A stretch of DNA of 64,000 nucleotides from Brevundimonas albigilva (GCF_023503965.1 NZ_CP097298.1:1629001-1693000), one strand, 5' to 3'. Counted from the first letter of the stretch, positions 20,695 through 30,157 are shown. Translations and numbers: made by a program. Notes: generated by a model not told the origin, from the sequence alone.

Positions 20695-21015
20695 TCAGTG
20701 TGTGCTCGACATCTTCATAGCGACCAAGCCGGCTACGATGAGGATCGCTGCAACGACCCGCATGATAGACAACTGCTCGCCCAGGATCGTCACGCCGACA
20801 AGAAACGCCCCCACAGCCCCGACACCGGTCCAGATTGTATAAGCGGTCCCAAGAGGCAGGGTCCGCATAGCCAACGACAACAAACCGAAGCTGCCTACCA
20901 TGAAGGCGATGGTTCCGATGCTCGGCCACAGCCGAGTGAACCCATCGGACTGCTTCATTAGAAAGGCCCAGACAATTTCCAGAAGTCCGGCAGCGATAAG
21001 GTAAACCCAAGCCAT
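20695..21015 (-). CDS. gdx: SugE/Gdx-type SMR transporter (guanidinium exporter)
   Basis: The 106-residue protein has four membrane helices and the SMR signature glutamate in the first one (AAGLLEIVWAFLMKQSDGF). The motif TLPLGTAYTIWTGVGAVGAF and the ending LVAMKMSS match the SugE/Gdx branch, which exports guanidinium in exchange for protons, rather than the EmrE drug-exporter branch. ATG 21015 has AGGAGG 7 bases upstream. The leader has a hairpin with an ACGG loop, consistent with guanidine control. Confidence 0.85.
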   Translation of the reverse strand: MAWVYLIAAGLLEIVWAFLMKQSDGFTRLWPSIGTIAFMVGSFGLLSLAMRTLPLGTAYTIWTGVGAVGAFLVGVTILGEQLSIMRVVAAILIVAGLVAMKMSSTH

Positions 21016-21022
21016 TGGGCGT

Positions 21023-21083
21023 CCTCCTGATGTGACGCCGGGCCGTCCCGGACTTATACCCATAAGGGGGAGGACGTGGCCTC
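21023..21083 (-). promoter_or_regulatory. Candidate guanidine-II (mini-ykkC) riboswitch
   Basis: Read on the minus strand, CCGGG-ACGG-CCCGG (21051-21038) is a 5-bp stem closed by an ACGR loop, the class hallmark. It lies 9 bases before the AGGAGG of the guanidinium exporter. About 18 bases further upstream GAGG-CCACGT-CCTC (21083-21070) forms a second hairpin whose loop includes ACG but is not a clean ACGR tetraloop. The two-hairpin layout and target gene fit; the imperfect first loop lowers confidence. Confidence 0.45.
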
Positions 21084-21306
21084 GCGATGCGCCACATAGT
21101 TTTGCGAGGGCCGCAGGTCAACCGCCGCTAACCACCCTTTTGCACGGTCGTGAGGTCGGTGTTCGGCGCTGCGCAATGGCCGAGAAAGGTCGTGACGTTT
21201 CCGACGACGCCGGGGGCGCCGTTCACGGTTGAGGCAGGCGGCGCCAGACATTGTTGGCGGGATCGATAAGGCTTAGCTTGTGCTTCGGTGGCGGGGGCTC
21301 GGGCCG

Positions 21307-21871
21307 ATGAGTGCATTCGAATTCACGTTCGGTCTGGTGTCCCTGCTGTTGGGGCTCGGCTTTGCGCATCTGGCCAACAGCTTCGCCCTGCTTGTCATGG
21401 CCGGGCCGCGCGTGCGGTGGGACTGGCTTTCGCCGCTGGCGGCGCTCGCGTGTGTTCCAATCCGGGCTGATCTTTTGGTGGTACCAGTGGTCCATCAGGG
21501 ATCAGGAGGTGACATTGGCGGCCCTGGCGGTGCGCGCCGTCGCGTGTCTGGCGATCTACGTCGTGTCGGTGGCGGCTCTGCCGGCGCCGGAGGGCGAGAG
21601 CACCGATCTGCGTGAGCGGTTCGAGAGCGGTCGGCGGCTGTTTTTCGGCGGGTTCGCCTTTTTCGTCCTGCTGGTCGGGGTGGTGACGCCTATCGTGCAT
21701 CGGCTGATGACGCCCGGGAGCGACTGGCCGCTGCCTTGGGAGAACATCCTGTTCATCGCCCTCTGTGTCGCCTGTATTTTTGTAGGCAGGCGTTGGCTGC
21801 ACGGTCTGGTGCTGCTCGTGTTGATCATTCCCCTGGCCCTGCAATGGCTGCCCCTGAGCATCGCGGGCTAG
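21307..21871 (+). CDS. Unrecognised membrane protein, frameshifted
   Basis: From ATG 21307 the protein begins MSAFEFTFGLVSLLLGLGFA. Near 21452 the frame shifts in a GTGTGTT run, after which VFQSGLIFWWYQWSIRD, VACLAIYVVSVAAL, FFVLLVGVVTPIVH and LVLLVLIIPLALQW follow. Joined, about 187 residues with five or six membrane helices result, a compact integral membrane protein. I do not recognise the family. It sits alone between convergent or divergent neighbours in the lower-GC patch. Confidence 0.65.
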
Positions 21872-22009
21872 CTGTTCCTGCGCCACCTCCGTGGAGCCCG
21901 CGGTGGGCGCTGTGCGTCGTTCCGCGGGGTCGGTCGTGACGTTCGGCGCGGCCCCGGCGCGAAGTTCCGGGTCGTAGGGCAATGACCGCGATCGACCCGC
22001 TGGCGAGGT

Positions 22010-22354
22010 TCAGTGACCTTCGAGCAGGCTGACCGGATTGCCTTCCGGGTCTTTGAAGCTGCATAAGCGAAGCTGATCGAAACCGGGCACAAGTTCGGGT
22101 TCGTCGATCGCAACACCCGCTTGGCCCAGCCGCGCTATCTGATCGTCTAGATCGGTCACCATGATCGATATGGCGGTCGTGCTGCTGTCGTTGTTGTCTA
22201 GCACCTGAAAAAGCACGCCGTCTCTCAAGTCCCATTCATGGCAAGTCGGCATGGGGCGGCGATCCCACCGGCGTCCGAGAAAAGTCGCCCACCAAGCCGA
22301 TTGAGCATCGAAGTCTTTGGCGTTGATACTGAGAAACACCTGAGCGACCTTCAT
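22010..22354 (-). CDS. VOC/glyoxalase-like protein
   Basis: The 114-residue single-domain protein starts MKVAQVFLSINAKDFDAQSA and ends FDQLRLCSFKDPEGNPVSLL, the classic final strand of the vicinal-oxygen-chelate fold. GGAGG precedes ATG 22354 by 5 bases. Members include dioxygenases, glyoxalases and antibiotic-binding proteins; the substrate is not inferable. Confidence 0.78.
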   Translation of the reverse strand: MKVAQVFLSINAKDFDAQSAWWATFLGRRWDRRPMPTCHEWDLRDGVLFQVLDNNDSSTTAISIMVTDLDDQIARLGQAGVAIDEPELVPGFDQLRLCSFKDPEGNPVSLLEGH

Positions 22355-22569
22355 GCGATCCTCCAGCTGCTGCTTCGGGGTAACGACGGGCTTTTTCAGT
22401 CGTTCCACTGTGACGATACGTCCATTCCCCAGTCCGCTGTTCACCCATAAGCTGAAGTTCGGAGCATCCGATCTCCGGACGGATGGCCGATATCCGCTTT
22501 CAGCGCCGAAACCTTTGACCGAAATCGACCCATTGCGGACCTTTCGGTGAAAATCGATTTGGTCGATGA

Positions 22570-22977
22570 CTAAGGCGCAGCCGCCCTGCCGCTGGATTGA
22601 AGCTGGTAGTTGCTCTGTTGCTGGACAAGCAAAGGGGCCAAAGTTTCGTCCGGCATCAAGAAGCCGACGATTAACCCTGCCGAACCATTTTCGAACGGAT
22701 GATCGCAGCTACCGCGCGCCTTCAACCTAAGCGTCACGATCGCTCGGTCGAAATCGCCTGCTACCACGCGGCGAACGCGCGCCGTCAGCCCGTTAAGGTA
22801 AAGGCTGTCGTCATCTTCAGGCTCAATTTCCACGTCCAGAGCGATGGCCCCAGCAGGCAGCATTGGAGGAGCAGCCGAATGGACCAGAGCGCGATGATTG
22901 CCGATCCAACGACACGCTGATGCTGGATTCGCGAAGCCGACGAGCCCTGCGACAACTATAGCGGCGATCAACTTCAC
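22570..22977 (-). CDS. Secreted protein of unknown function
   Basis: Starting at GTG 22977 the product opens with KLIAAIVVAGLVGFANPASA, a textbook signal peptide, and ATGGAG lies about 8 bases upstream. An in-frame ATG at 23013 would add 12 residues before the signal and is less likely. The mature part of about 115 residues has three cysteines, an acidic EPEDDDSLY stretch and alternating beta-like segments (TARVRRVVAGDFDRAIVTLR). I do not recognise the family. Confidence 0.6.
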   Translation of the reverse strand: MKLIAAIVVAGLVGFANPASACRWIGNHRALVHSAAPPMLPAGAIALDVEIEPEDDDSLYLNGLTARVRRVVAGDFDRAIVTLRLKARGSCDHPFENGSAGLIVGFLMPDETLAPLLVQQQSNYQLQSSGRAAAP

Positions 22978-23128
22978 CGGTGGTACTCCATCTTGCAGAT
23001 GTGACACCGTCAATGGCGGCTACCCACCCCTAGCTGAAGATGGTCAGCTCTCCACCCGGACAGCGGGGGCCGCTTTCGGGTCTGAAGCCTAGGCCGAAAT
23101 CGACCCGTTTGAGACATCGGGTCAGCGA

Positions 23129-23275
23129 TCAAACGCCATTCGTGATCTCGGCGATGAAGCCATCGATTACACCCGCCCCAAACTCACCAGCTATGCGCGC
23201 CACTACCAATGCGAGAAAGATCAGAGCAGCCGTCTTGAGGGGTTTGTCGCCCAATGGAGCCAACACGGCTTTCAT
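23129..23275 (-). CDS. Small single-pass membrane protein (48 aa)
   Basis: ATG 23275 opens MKAVLAPLGDKPLKTAALIF, followed by the hydrophobic LALVVARIAGEFGAGVIDGF, and the frame ends in TGA at 23129-23131. GGAGACGAG lies just upstream as a ribosome-binding site. A short basic N terminus followed by one helix suggests an inner-membrane peptide. No toxin-antitoxin partner is visible. No homology is claimed. Confidence 0.5.
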   Translation of the reverse strand: MKAVLAPLGDKPLKTAALIFLALVVARIAGEFGAGVIDGFIAEITNGV

Positions 23276-23495
23276 CTCTCGTCTCCAGTTTCTGACGGCA
23301 AAGACTACTTAGGGCGCAAGTCTCCTGTCCACCCGTTGCAGACTCGTGCGACGTCGGCGCCCCACCCCTCCAATCCGCCCCCCGTAAGGTCCGGTTAACC
23401 TTGAAGCCGCAAGGCTGCCGCAAAGGTCGGGGACGGTGCAGCGAAGACCGGCGCGCCAGCCGGCCGTCCTCTCGCCGCCTCTCGGAGCGTCCCCC

Positions 23496-24107
23496 ATGCA
23501 TCGCCGCCAAATGATCCTTTCCGGCCTCGCGACCGCCGCCGGGGCCTCGTCTCTGACGGCCTGCGCCTCGGCGCCGGCGCGCGATCCCAACTATCCGATC
23601 CGTTCGGACCAGAACGCCCAGGCCTACACCTTCGACGAACTGGTCGCGGCCGGCTCGCGCGAGCTGGGCATCGCCGCCGAGGTCGTGGGCGGCGCCATCG
23701 AGCGCGTCTTCGCCGATCAGGGCGACCGCCCCACCGCCTATATCGCGGGCGAGGAGGGTTCCGGCGCCGTCGTGGTCGGCGCCCGCTACGGCCGCGGCGC
23801 GCTGCACATGAAGGATCTCAGCGCCTCGCAGGAAGTCTTCTGGCAGGGCGCCTCGATCGGCTGGGACTGGGGCGGCAACGCCAGCCGGGTCTTCACCCTG
23901 GTCTATGGCCTGTACCACCCCGACATGATCTATCGCCGCTATCCGGGGGTCGAGGGGTCGGCCTATCTGGTCGCCGGCCTGGGCGTGAACTATCAGCAGG
24001 CGGACGGCATCGTCCTGGCCCCCATCCGCACCGGCGTGGGCCTGCGCCTGGGCGCCAACGTCGGCACCATGAGCTACAGCCGCCAGCGCAACCTGCTGCC
24101 GTTCTAG
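23496..24107 (+). CDS. eipA: DUF1134 envelope protein (EipA family)
   Basis: The 203-residue protein has a signal sequence with a lipobox-like SSLTAC, then the DUF1134 fold: YTFDELVAAGSRELG, GSGAVVVGARYGRGALHMK, QGASIGWDWGGNASR, and the C-terminal GVGLRLGANVGTMSYS. EipA in Brucella is a periplasmic protein needed for envelope integrity and genetically linked to O-antigen. The symbol is given by family similarity. The gene ends 4 bases into the convergent VOC gene. Confidence 0.82.
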   Translation: MHRRQMILSGLATAAGASSLTACASAPARDPNYPIRSDQNAQAYTFDELVAAGSRELGIAAEVVGGAIERVFADQGDRPTAYIAGEEGSGAVVVGARYGRGALHMKDLSASQEVFWQGASIGWDWGGNASRVFTLVYGLYHPDMIYRRYPGVEGSAYLVAGLGVNYQQADGIVLAPIRTGVGLRLGANVGTMSYSRQRNLLPF

Positions 24108-24490
24108 GCCGAACGCTTGGCGGCCAGGGTGACCGCCTCGATCTTGTTGCCGTCGGGGTCGCGCACGAAGGCGCCGTAGTAGTGGGCGTCGTAGTCGGGC
24201 CGCAGGCCCGGCGCGCCGGCGTCCGTCCCGCCGTTCTCCAGCGCCGTGCGGTGGAACCGGTCCACCGTGTCGCGGTCCCGCGCTGCGAAGGCGACGTGGC
24301 CGCCGTTCCCGGCCGCGGCCTCGCCGCCGTCGGACGGCGTCTCCAGGCTGAACATGATGTCGCTGACGCCATAGTCGACGGCCCGGTCGCTGCTCTGGAT
24401 GCAGCGCCAGCCGACGACCGCCAGGACGGGATCGTAGAAGGCCTTGGCGCGGCGGGCGTCGCGCGTGCCGAACGAGACGTGGTGGATCAT
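24104..24490 (-). CDS. VOC family protein
   Basis: The 128-residue protein starts MIHHVSFGTRDARRAKAFYD, a first-strand metal-binding His, and ends YGAFVRDPDGNKIEAV with the family's final Glu. NGGHVAFAARDRDTV supplies the central His. It resembles glyoxalase/bleomycin-resistance-like proteins of unknown substrate that are common in alphaproteobacteria. Confidence 0.85.
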   Translation of the reverse strand: MIHHVSFGTRDARRAKAFYDPVLAVVGWRCIQSSDRAVDYGVSDIMFSLETPSDGGEAAAGNGGHVAFAARDRDTVDRFHRTALENGGTDAGAPGLRPDYDAHYYGAFVRDPDGNKIEAVTLAAKRSA

Positions 24491-24525
24491 GGGGCGCTCC
24501 CTTGGCGGACGCCCCCTCAAGCCGT

Positions 24526-25416
24526 TCAGGCGGCCGATCGTTCCGGCGTCGGCGTCAGCATCGCGCCCAGCCCCTCGCGCCAGGTCGGATAGGCCGGCCT
24601 CCAGCCCAGCTCGGCCTTGGCCAGGGCGTTCGAGACCCGTTTGGAGTCCAGATAGAAGCGCCGCATGGCGTCGCTCACCGCCGGGTCGTCCAGGTCGATC
24701 TCGGGCGGGCGCGGCAGGCCCATGCGGGCGGCGGCCCACTCCATCACCACGTCCGCCGGCGCGGGCGCGTCGTCGGTCAGGTTGTAGGCCGCGCCGGGAC
24801 GGGGCCGGTCCATCGAGGCGAACAGGCCCGAGACCACGTCGTCCACATGGATGCGATTGAACACCTGGCCGGGCTTCCGGACGATCCGGGCGGAACCGTC
24901 GCGCAGGCGGTCCACCACGCTGCGGCCCGGCCCGTAGAAGCCCGGCAGGCGGAAGATCTGCAGCGTCAGCCCCATGCCCCGCGCCCCGTCCAGCCAGTCG
25001 CGCTCGGCCCGCACGCGGCGCGCGCCCTCCAGGCTGGCGGCGTTCAGCGGCCCGCCCTCGAACACCCAGCCGCCGGCCCGGTCGCCATAGACGCTGGTGG
25101 AGGAGACATAGCCGATCCAGTCGGGCCAGGCGTCGCCCGCCAGCGGCCCCAGGGCGCGCAGGGCCGGGCAGCCTTGGGCGTCGGGCGCGGCCGTGACCAG
25201 GACCGCCGTGGCCGCTTCCAGCGCCGTCTTCAGCGCCCCGGCGTCGGCCGGATCCAGCGCCGCGACGCCCTCGGCCTCCAGGGCCCGGCGCCGTTCGGGG
25301 TCGCGAGACGTCGCCGTCGCCCGCCCGCCGCGCCGCAGCGCCTCGCGCGCCGCCGCCCGGCCCAGGTAGCCGCCGCCGAAAACCAGCAGGGACGGGGCGG
25401 AGGGGACGTCGGGCAT
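24526..25416 (-). CDS. NAD(P)-dependent SDR/epimerase-like protein
   Basis: The 296-residue protein has an N-terminal Rossmann loop (LLVFGGGYLGRAAAREAL), YVSSTSVYGDRAGG with the catalytic Tyr region, and FRLPGFYGPGRS. This is an atypical short-chain dehydrogenase of the YeeZ/NAD-dependent epimerase kind. ATG 25416 is chosen because GGGYLG then sits at the usual distance from the N terminus. The substrate is unknown. It lies 29 bases downstream of sqdB on the same strand, so co-transcription is likely. Confidence 0.82.
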   Translation of the reverse strand: MPDVPSAPSLLVFGGGYLGRAAAREALRRGGRATATSRDPERRRALEAEGVAALDPADAGALKTALEAATAVLVTAAPDAQGCPALRALGPLAGDAWPDWIGYVSSTSVYGDRAGGWVFEGGPLNAASLEGARRVRAERDWLDGARGMGLTLQIFRLPGFYGPGRSVVDRLRDGSARIVRKPGQVFNRIHVDDVVSGLFASMDRPRPGAAYNLTDDAPAPADVVMEWAAARMGLPRPPEIDLDDPAVSDAMRRFYLDSKRVSNALAKAELGWRPAYPTWREGLGAMLTPTPERSAA

Positions 25417-25445
25417 GGCGAACACGGGCGAATTCGGACTTGGGA

Positions 25446-26674
25446 TCAGGCGGACAGGGCGTGGGCGGATTGCGGCGGTTGCGGCCGCGCGTCCTGTTTC
25501 AGCGCCTCGGCCCGGCCGCAGTTCCAGGCCGAGACGCACGGGATGCGGCTCATCTCGGCCCGGTCGGCGTAGCGGCGCGCGATCTCGGTCACGTCCTGCA
25601 TCAGCCCCTCCGCCAGGGTGATCGGCTTCAGGCCCAGTTCGCGGAACTGGTCGTTGGCGACCACCAGCTCGTTCTCGTCGGCCTCCTGGCGGGGATTGGG
25701 CACGTTGCGGATCTCGGCGCCGGTCATGTCGGCCACCATCCGGGCCAGGTCGCGCACCCGCCGGCTCTCGGTCATCTGGTTCAGGATCTTGACCCGCTCG
25801 CCGCGCTTCGGCGGGTTCTTCAGCGCCAGTTCGACGCAGCGCACCGTGTCCTGGATGTGGATGAAGGCCCGCGTCTGCCCCCCGACCCGTGCACCGTCAG
25901 CGGGTATCCGACCGCCGCCTGCATCAGGAACCGGTTCAGCACCGTGCCGTAGTCGCCGTCATAGTCGAACCGGTTGATCAGCCGCTCGTCCCTGCGGGTC
26001 TCCTCGGTCTGGGCGCCCCAGACGATGCCCTGGTGCAGGTCGGTGATCCTGAGCGCGTCGTTCCGGGCGTAGAACTGGAACAGCAGGGCGTCCTGCGTCT
26101 TGGTCATGTGATAGATGCTGCCCGGGTTCGGCGGGAACAGGATTTCCTGCTCGGCCGGGCCGTTGTCGGTGTCGACCGTGACCTTCAGATAGCCCTCGGG
26201 GATGCGCAGGCCGGCGGTGCCGTAGCCATAGACCCCCATGGTCCCCAGGTGCGCCAGGTGCACATCCAGCCCGCTGTCGACGATGGCGGCCAGCAGGTGG
26301 TTGGTGGCGTTTATGTTGTTGTCGACGGTGTACAGCTTGTGCCGCGCCGACTTCATCGAATAGGGCGCGGCGCGCTGTTCGGCGAAATGCAACACGCTGT
26401 CGGGCGCCAGGTCGCGGATCAGGGCGACCAGCCGGTCGAACTCCTTGCCGACCGTCATGTTGACGAAGCCGATCTCGCGGCCCGAGACCTCCTTCCAGGC
26501 CCTGATCCGCTCGCCCATGGTGCGGATCGGCGTCAGGGACTGGACCTCCAGCTCGTTGTCGATGTTGCGCCGGCTCAGGTTGTCCACGATCGTGACGTCC
26601 CACCCGCGCGCCGACAGATGCAGCGCCGTGGGCCAGCCGCAGAAGCCGTCGCCGCCAAGAACCAGGACACGCAT
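25446..26674 (-). CDS. sqdB: UDP-sulfoquinovose synthase, frameshifted
   Basis: SqdB converts UDP-glucose and sulfite to UDP-sulfoquinovose, the head-group donor for the sulfolipid SQDG. The protein opens MRVLVLGGDGFCGWPTALHL, continues HFAEQRAAPYSMKS and the catalytic YHMTKTQDALLFQFYARN with the Tyr-x3-Lys pair. Near 25888 a G-run is one base short; restoring it joins TVHGSGGQTRAFIHIQDTVR to VELALKNPPKRGE. The full length is about 409 residues. The lipid-forming sulfoquinovosyltransferase is not in the window. Confidence 0.9.
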
Positions 26675-27036
26675 GGGAATAGCCTTTCAACCGGATCGCG
26701 CCCTGCCTAACGCACCAGGGGCCGCACGGCAAAGCGCAGCGGTTTGACGCACGCCGGGCCGCGATCCGTCGAATACCCCTTGGAAAGCGCCGACGCACAC
26801 GCTAAGTCATCGCTGTCTCCCACTCAAACGCAGCCTTGCGGGTCACGCGCCCGACTGTCCGCGTCTTGAGGCGACATGACGGTCGGCCCCGCAAAGGACC
26901 GGCGCACCATCGGGCGACGACGGCATTCCGAACACATCGACAATCGGGGATCGGCCCCGAGCGAGACGGAACGACGAAACGGACGGAACCCGGCTCTCGA
27001 CGACCCGGCCTTCCGCCCCTGCACACGGTAGCGCGA
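26675..27036. other. Intergenic region between divergent sqdB and DUF4167 genes
   Basis: These 362 bases separate two divergent genes and must hold both promoters. I see no convincing -35/-10 pair, hairpin, small open frame with a ribosome-binding site, or RNA motif. Confidence 0.5.
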
Positions 27037-27981
27037 ATGAGAGATTTCAAGGGCATGAAGCGTCAGCGTGGACGCAACCGCAACAAGGCGGGGGCGAACA
27101 ACGCGAACAACGCCAATCCCAACCGGTCCTGGGACTCGCAAGGTCCCGAGAACATCAAGGTCCGCGGCAACGCCCAGACCGTGTACGAGCGCTATCAGCA
27201 GCTGGCGCGCGACGCCGCCTCGTCCGGCGACCGCGTCCTGGCCGAGAACTACCAGCAGCACGCCGAACACTATTACCGCGTCCTCAGGGCGCTGCAGCCG
27301 CAGCGGTCCTTCTCCGACATCGCGGCGCGCGAACTGTCGAACCAGGGCTTCGACATCGACTTCGAGGACGAATCCGGCGCCCAGGCCGCCGCCTTCCTGG
27401 CCGCCCAGCAGGCCGCCGAGCGCCAGGCCCAGGAAGCGGCCGACCGCGCCGAACAGCGCGACCAGAACCGCGACCGCGACCAGGGTCGGGACCAGAATCG
27501 CGATCAGAACCGCGACCAGAACCGCGAAGCCGGCGACGACCGCGAACCCCGCGCCGAGGGCGAGGGCGGCCGGCGCGAAAGCCGGCGCGAACGGTGGGAA
27601 CGCCGCCGCGAGGAACGCAACCGCCGCTTCGAGACCGCGTCCGACGATCAGGCCGAAGGATCGACCGACGGCCGGCCCGAGGCGCGCGACGCCGCCGCTT
27701 CGGATCAGGGCGCCCAGCCGCCCGCCCCCGCCCCTTCGGCGGACGCGGCGCCGTCCGGCGACGCGCCTTCGCCCGCGCGCGAGGAGGCCCCGGCCGAGCG
27801 GCCCCGTCGCGGTCGCCGTCCGGCCGCCGCCGCGCCGTCCGACGACGACGCGCCCGCCGCCCTTCCCGGCTTCCTGACCCGCGCGCCCGTCGCGACCGAG
27901 GCGGCCGCCGAGCAGGAGCCCGCCCCCCGCCGTCGCGCGCCGCGTCGTCGCAAGGCCGAGGTCGCCGACAGCGAGGGCTGA
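27037..27981 (+). CDS. DUF4167 protein with Asn/Arg/Gln/Asp-rich repeats
   Basis: The 314-residue protein begins MRDFKGMKRQRGRNRNK and has the conserved DUF4167 core (about 25-90): NRSWDSQGPENIKVRGNAQT, VYERYQQLARDAASSGDR, AENYQQHAEHYYRVL. A long disordered tail follows with RDQNRD repeats near residues 140-165, then Arg-rich and Ala/Pro-rich parts. The core is widespread in alphaproteobacteria; RNA binding is suggested by the RGRNRNK start and arginine repeats, but this is inference. ATG 27037 matches the family start. Confidence 0.85.
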   Translation: MRDFKGMKRQRGRNRNKAGANNANNANPNRSWDSQGPENIKVRGNAQTVYERYQQLARDAASSGDRVLAENYQQHAEHYYRVLRALQPQRSFSDIAARELSNQGFDIDFEDESGAQAAAFLAAQQAAERQAQEAADRAEQRDQNRDRDQGRDQNRDQNRDQNREAGDDREPRAEGEGGRRESRRERWERRREERNRRFETASDDQAEGSTDGRPEARDAAASDQGAQPPAPAPSADAAPSGDAPSPAREEAPAERPRRGRRPAAAAPSDDDAPAALPGFLTRAPVATEAAAEQEPAPRRRAPRRRKAEVADSEG

Positions 27982-28067
27982 TCGCAACCTCGACTGGCGT
28001 CTTCACCGAAACGCAACCCTTGCGCGCAATCCTCTCTCCGTGAGGTCCGGCGCGAGGGAGGCCGTCG

Positions 28068-29353
28068 ATGGCAGCGTTGTGGAGCCTGTCGCGAGGACGC
28101 GGTCGCTCGGCGCCCCGTCCCGCCCCGCTCGGAGCTGACGCGGCCGAGGACGCCGCGCCGACGCAGGCCATCGCCCTGGCCCTGACAGGCCCTGGCCGCG
28201 ACCGAGCGCGACCGCGACCGTCTGGCGGCCGAGGCGACGGCCCGCACCGCCTTCCTCCTGGCCCTGTTGGGACCTGCGGGGCCCGCTTCACACCCTTTCG
28301 GGCTTCGCCCAGCTGCTCGAGATCAACGCCGGCTCGGACCCGCTCAGCCCGCGGCAGACGCAGGCCGTGCGCGAGATGGCGCGCGCCGCCGCCGAACTGG
28401 CCGGACGCCTGGACGAGGCGGGGGCCTGCGCCGACGCCCATCGACCGCTGCCCCCCGGCCGTTCCGCGCCGCGTCGACCTGCGGCTGGCCGCGCGCCTGG
28501 CCTGCGACGGCCTTCACGGCCGCGCCCAGGCGGCGGGCGTCGAGCTGGAATGCGGTCCGCCGACGGCCGGCCTGTGCGCCCTGGCGGATCCGCAGCGGCT
28601 TCAGGCCGCGCTGCGCGCCCTGATCGACGACGCCCTGCGCCACGCCGCCCCCGGCGAGGTCGTGCGTCTGGATGTCGAACGGCGCGGCGACCGCATCCAG
28701 CTGACGCGGACGACCCGGACCCCGCCCGGACGCCCCCGGTCCCTGACCGACGCCGTCGACGCGGAGGGCCGGCTGCGCCCCGGCCTGGGCCTGGGCGCGG
28801 TTCAACGGCTGGCGGAATCGATGGGCGGGACCCTGGAGCCGTCGCGCGCCGCCCCCGGGCCGACGCTGCGCCTGAGCCTGCCCGCGGCCGAGGCCGCCTT
28901 ACCCCGCCCCCGCATCCGGCTGGCCCTTTACGCCGGCTCGGGCCCGGCCGAATCGCCCTGCTGCGCCACGCCGCCGTCCGCATGGACTTCAGCCTGCAGG
29001 TGGCCGAGACGCCCGAGGCGGCCCTGACGCTGGCGCGGGCCCTGCGGCCGGACGTGGTGCTGGTCGACGCCGGCCCCGCGCCCAGGGCCGCCGCGCGGCT
29101 GCGGCGACGGCTGGCGGAAGTCCATGCGGACGGCCTTCCCCCGCCGGTCGTGGCCCTGACCGAGGCCGGCGCGGACGGCCGCGCGCCCGCCCTGCTGGCG
29201 GCCGGTTTCGACGCCCTTCTGGCCCGGCCGCTGGACCTCGAAGCCCTGGCCGAAACCCTGGCCCAGACCCTGACCCAGACCCTGGCCGCCCTGCCGTCCC
29301 GCGTCGACGACGTCGGTCGCGCCCTTGACGCGGAGGCCGCGCGCGAGGCCTAA
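28068..29353 (+). CDS. Degenerate hybrid histidine kinase, four apparent frameshifts
   Basis: Joining frames near 28185, 28271, 28455 and 28945 gives one protein of about 428 residues. A linker (ALAATERDRDRLAAEATA) leads to a HisKA-like helix AFLLALL then LRGPLHTLSGFAQLLEINAG, where the usual His-Glu is not found; Gly-Asp fits best. The ATPase-like part has LIDDALRHAAPGE and GLGLGAVQRLAESMGG but no clear DxGxG. A receiver-like domain ends it (RPDVVLVDAGPAPRAA). It may be a pseudo-kinase or phosphatase. The number of frame breaks leaves the key residue uncertain. Confidence 0.65.
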
Positions 29354-29392
29354 GGAACGCTTCCGCCGCAAGGCCCGACGAACGGAGGCACC

Positions 29393-30077
29393 ATGCGCCC
29401 CCCGCCCGGCATCTCCTGTCGCCCGCCCTGGTGGCGGCCCCCTGCTGGCGCTGGTCGCCGCCTGCGCCACCCCGCCGCCTCCGCCGCCGCCGCCGCCGCC
29501 CGCCAGCGCGGGCGCGGGCGGATCGTCCGGCGCGGTCCTCCGGGACTGGCGCGGCGTCGTGACCACGGCGGACCGCGACCGCTATCAGCGCCGCGACGCC
29601 GCCTGGCGCCTGGCGCTGGAACAGGCGCGCCGCCAGCCCGGCTCGGGCGACCTGGACGCCCTGGGCGAGCTGATCGATCCGGACGCCGCGCGTCCGGGCG
29701 TCCTGCCGCCCCCCGGCGACTATCGCTGCCGCACCGTCAAGCTGGGGTCCCAGGGCGGCGAGGACGGGCTGGGATATGTCGTCTATGGCTGGTTCGCCTG
29801 CCGCATCGAGACGTCCGCCCAGGGCCTGAAGTTCGTCAAGCTGACCGGGTCGCAGCGCCCCTCGGGCCTGCTGTTTCCCGAAAACGACCGCGAGATGGTG
29901 ATGCTGGGCTCGATGGCCCTGGCGCAGGAGCCGGCCGCCAACGCCTACGGCCGCAACCCCGAGCGCGACCTCGTGGCCGTGCTGGAACGGATCGGCGAGG
30001 CGCGCTGGCGCCTGGTGCTGCCCTGGCCGCGCAACGAGTCCAACCTGGACCTGATCGAACTGCGCCCGGCGACCTGA
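29393..30077 (+). CDS. DUF4893 lipoprotein, first paralogue, frameshifted at the N terminus
   Basis: From ATG 29393 the frame must shift within about 50 bases to reach the lipobox LLALVAAC and a ten-proline run encoded by CCG/CCT repeats (about 29472-29502). The body has the DUF4893 features: DRDRYQRRDAAWRLALEQA, PPPGDYRCRTVKLG, KLTGSQRPSGLLFPEN and ERIGEARWRLVLPWPR. The family is an uncharacterised, probably periplasmic lipoprotein group. A second paralogue follows 80 bases downstream. Confidence 0.75.
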
Positions 30078-30157
30078 GCTGACGGGGTCCGCCCGCCGCG
30101 CGGTGAACCCGAGCGAGGCTGGGCCGTTTGCCTGACAGTCCGTTGAGGAGACGCGTG

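Noticed and set aside
27430..27530. Tandem repeats as a CRISPR array
   Set aside because: The short RDQN-coding repeats lie inside the DUF4167 gene and have no spacers. No repeat-spacer pattern was seen anywhere in the window.
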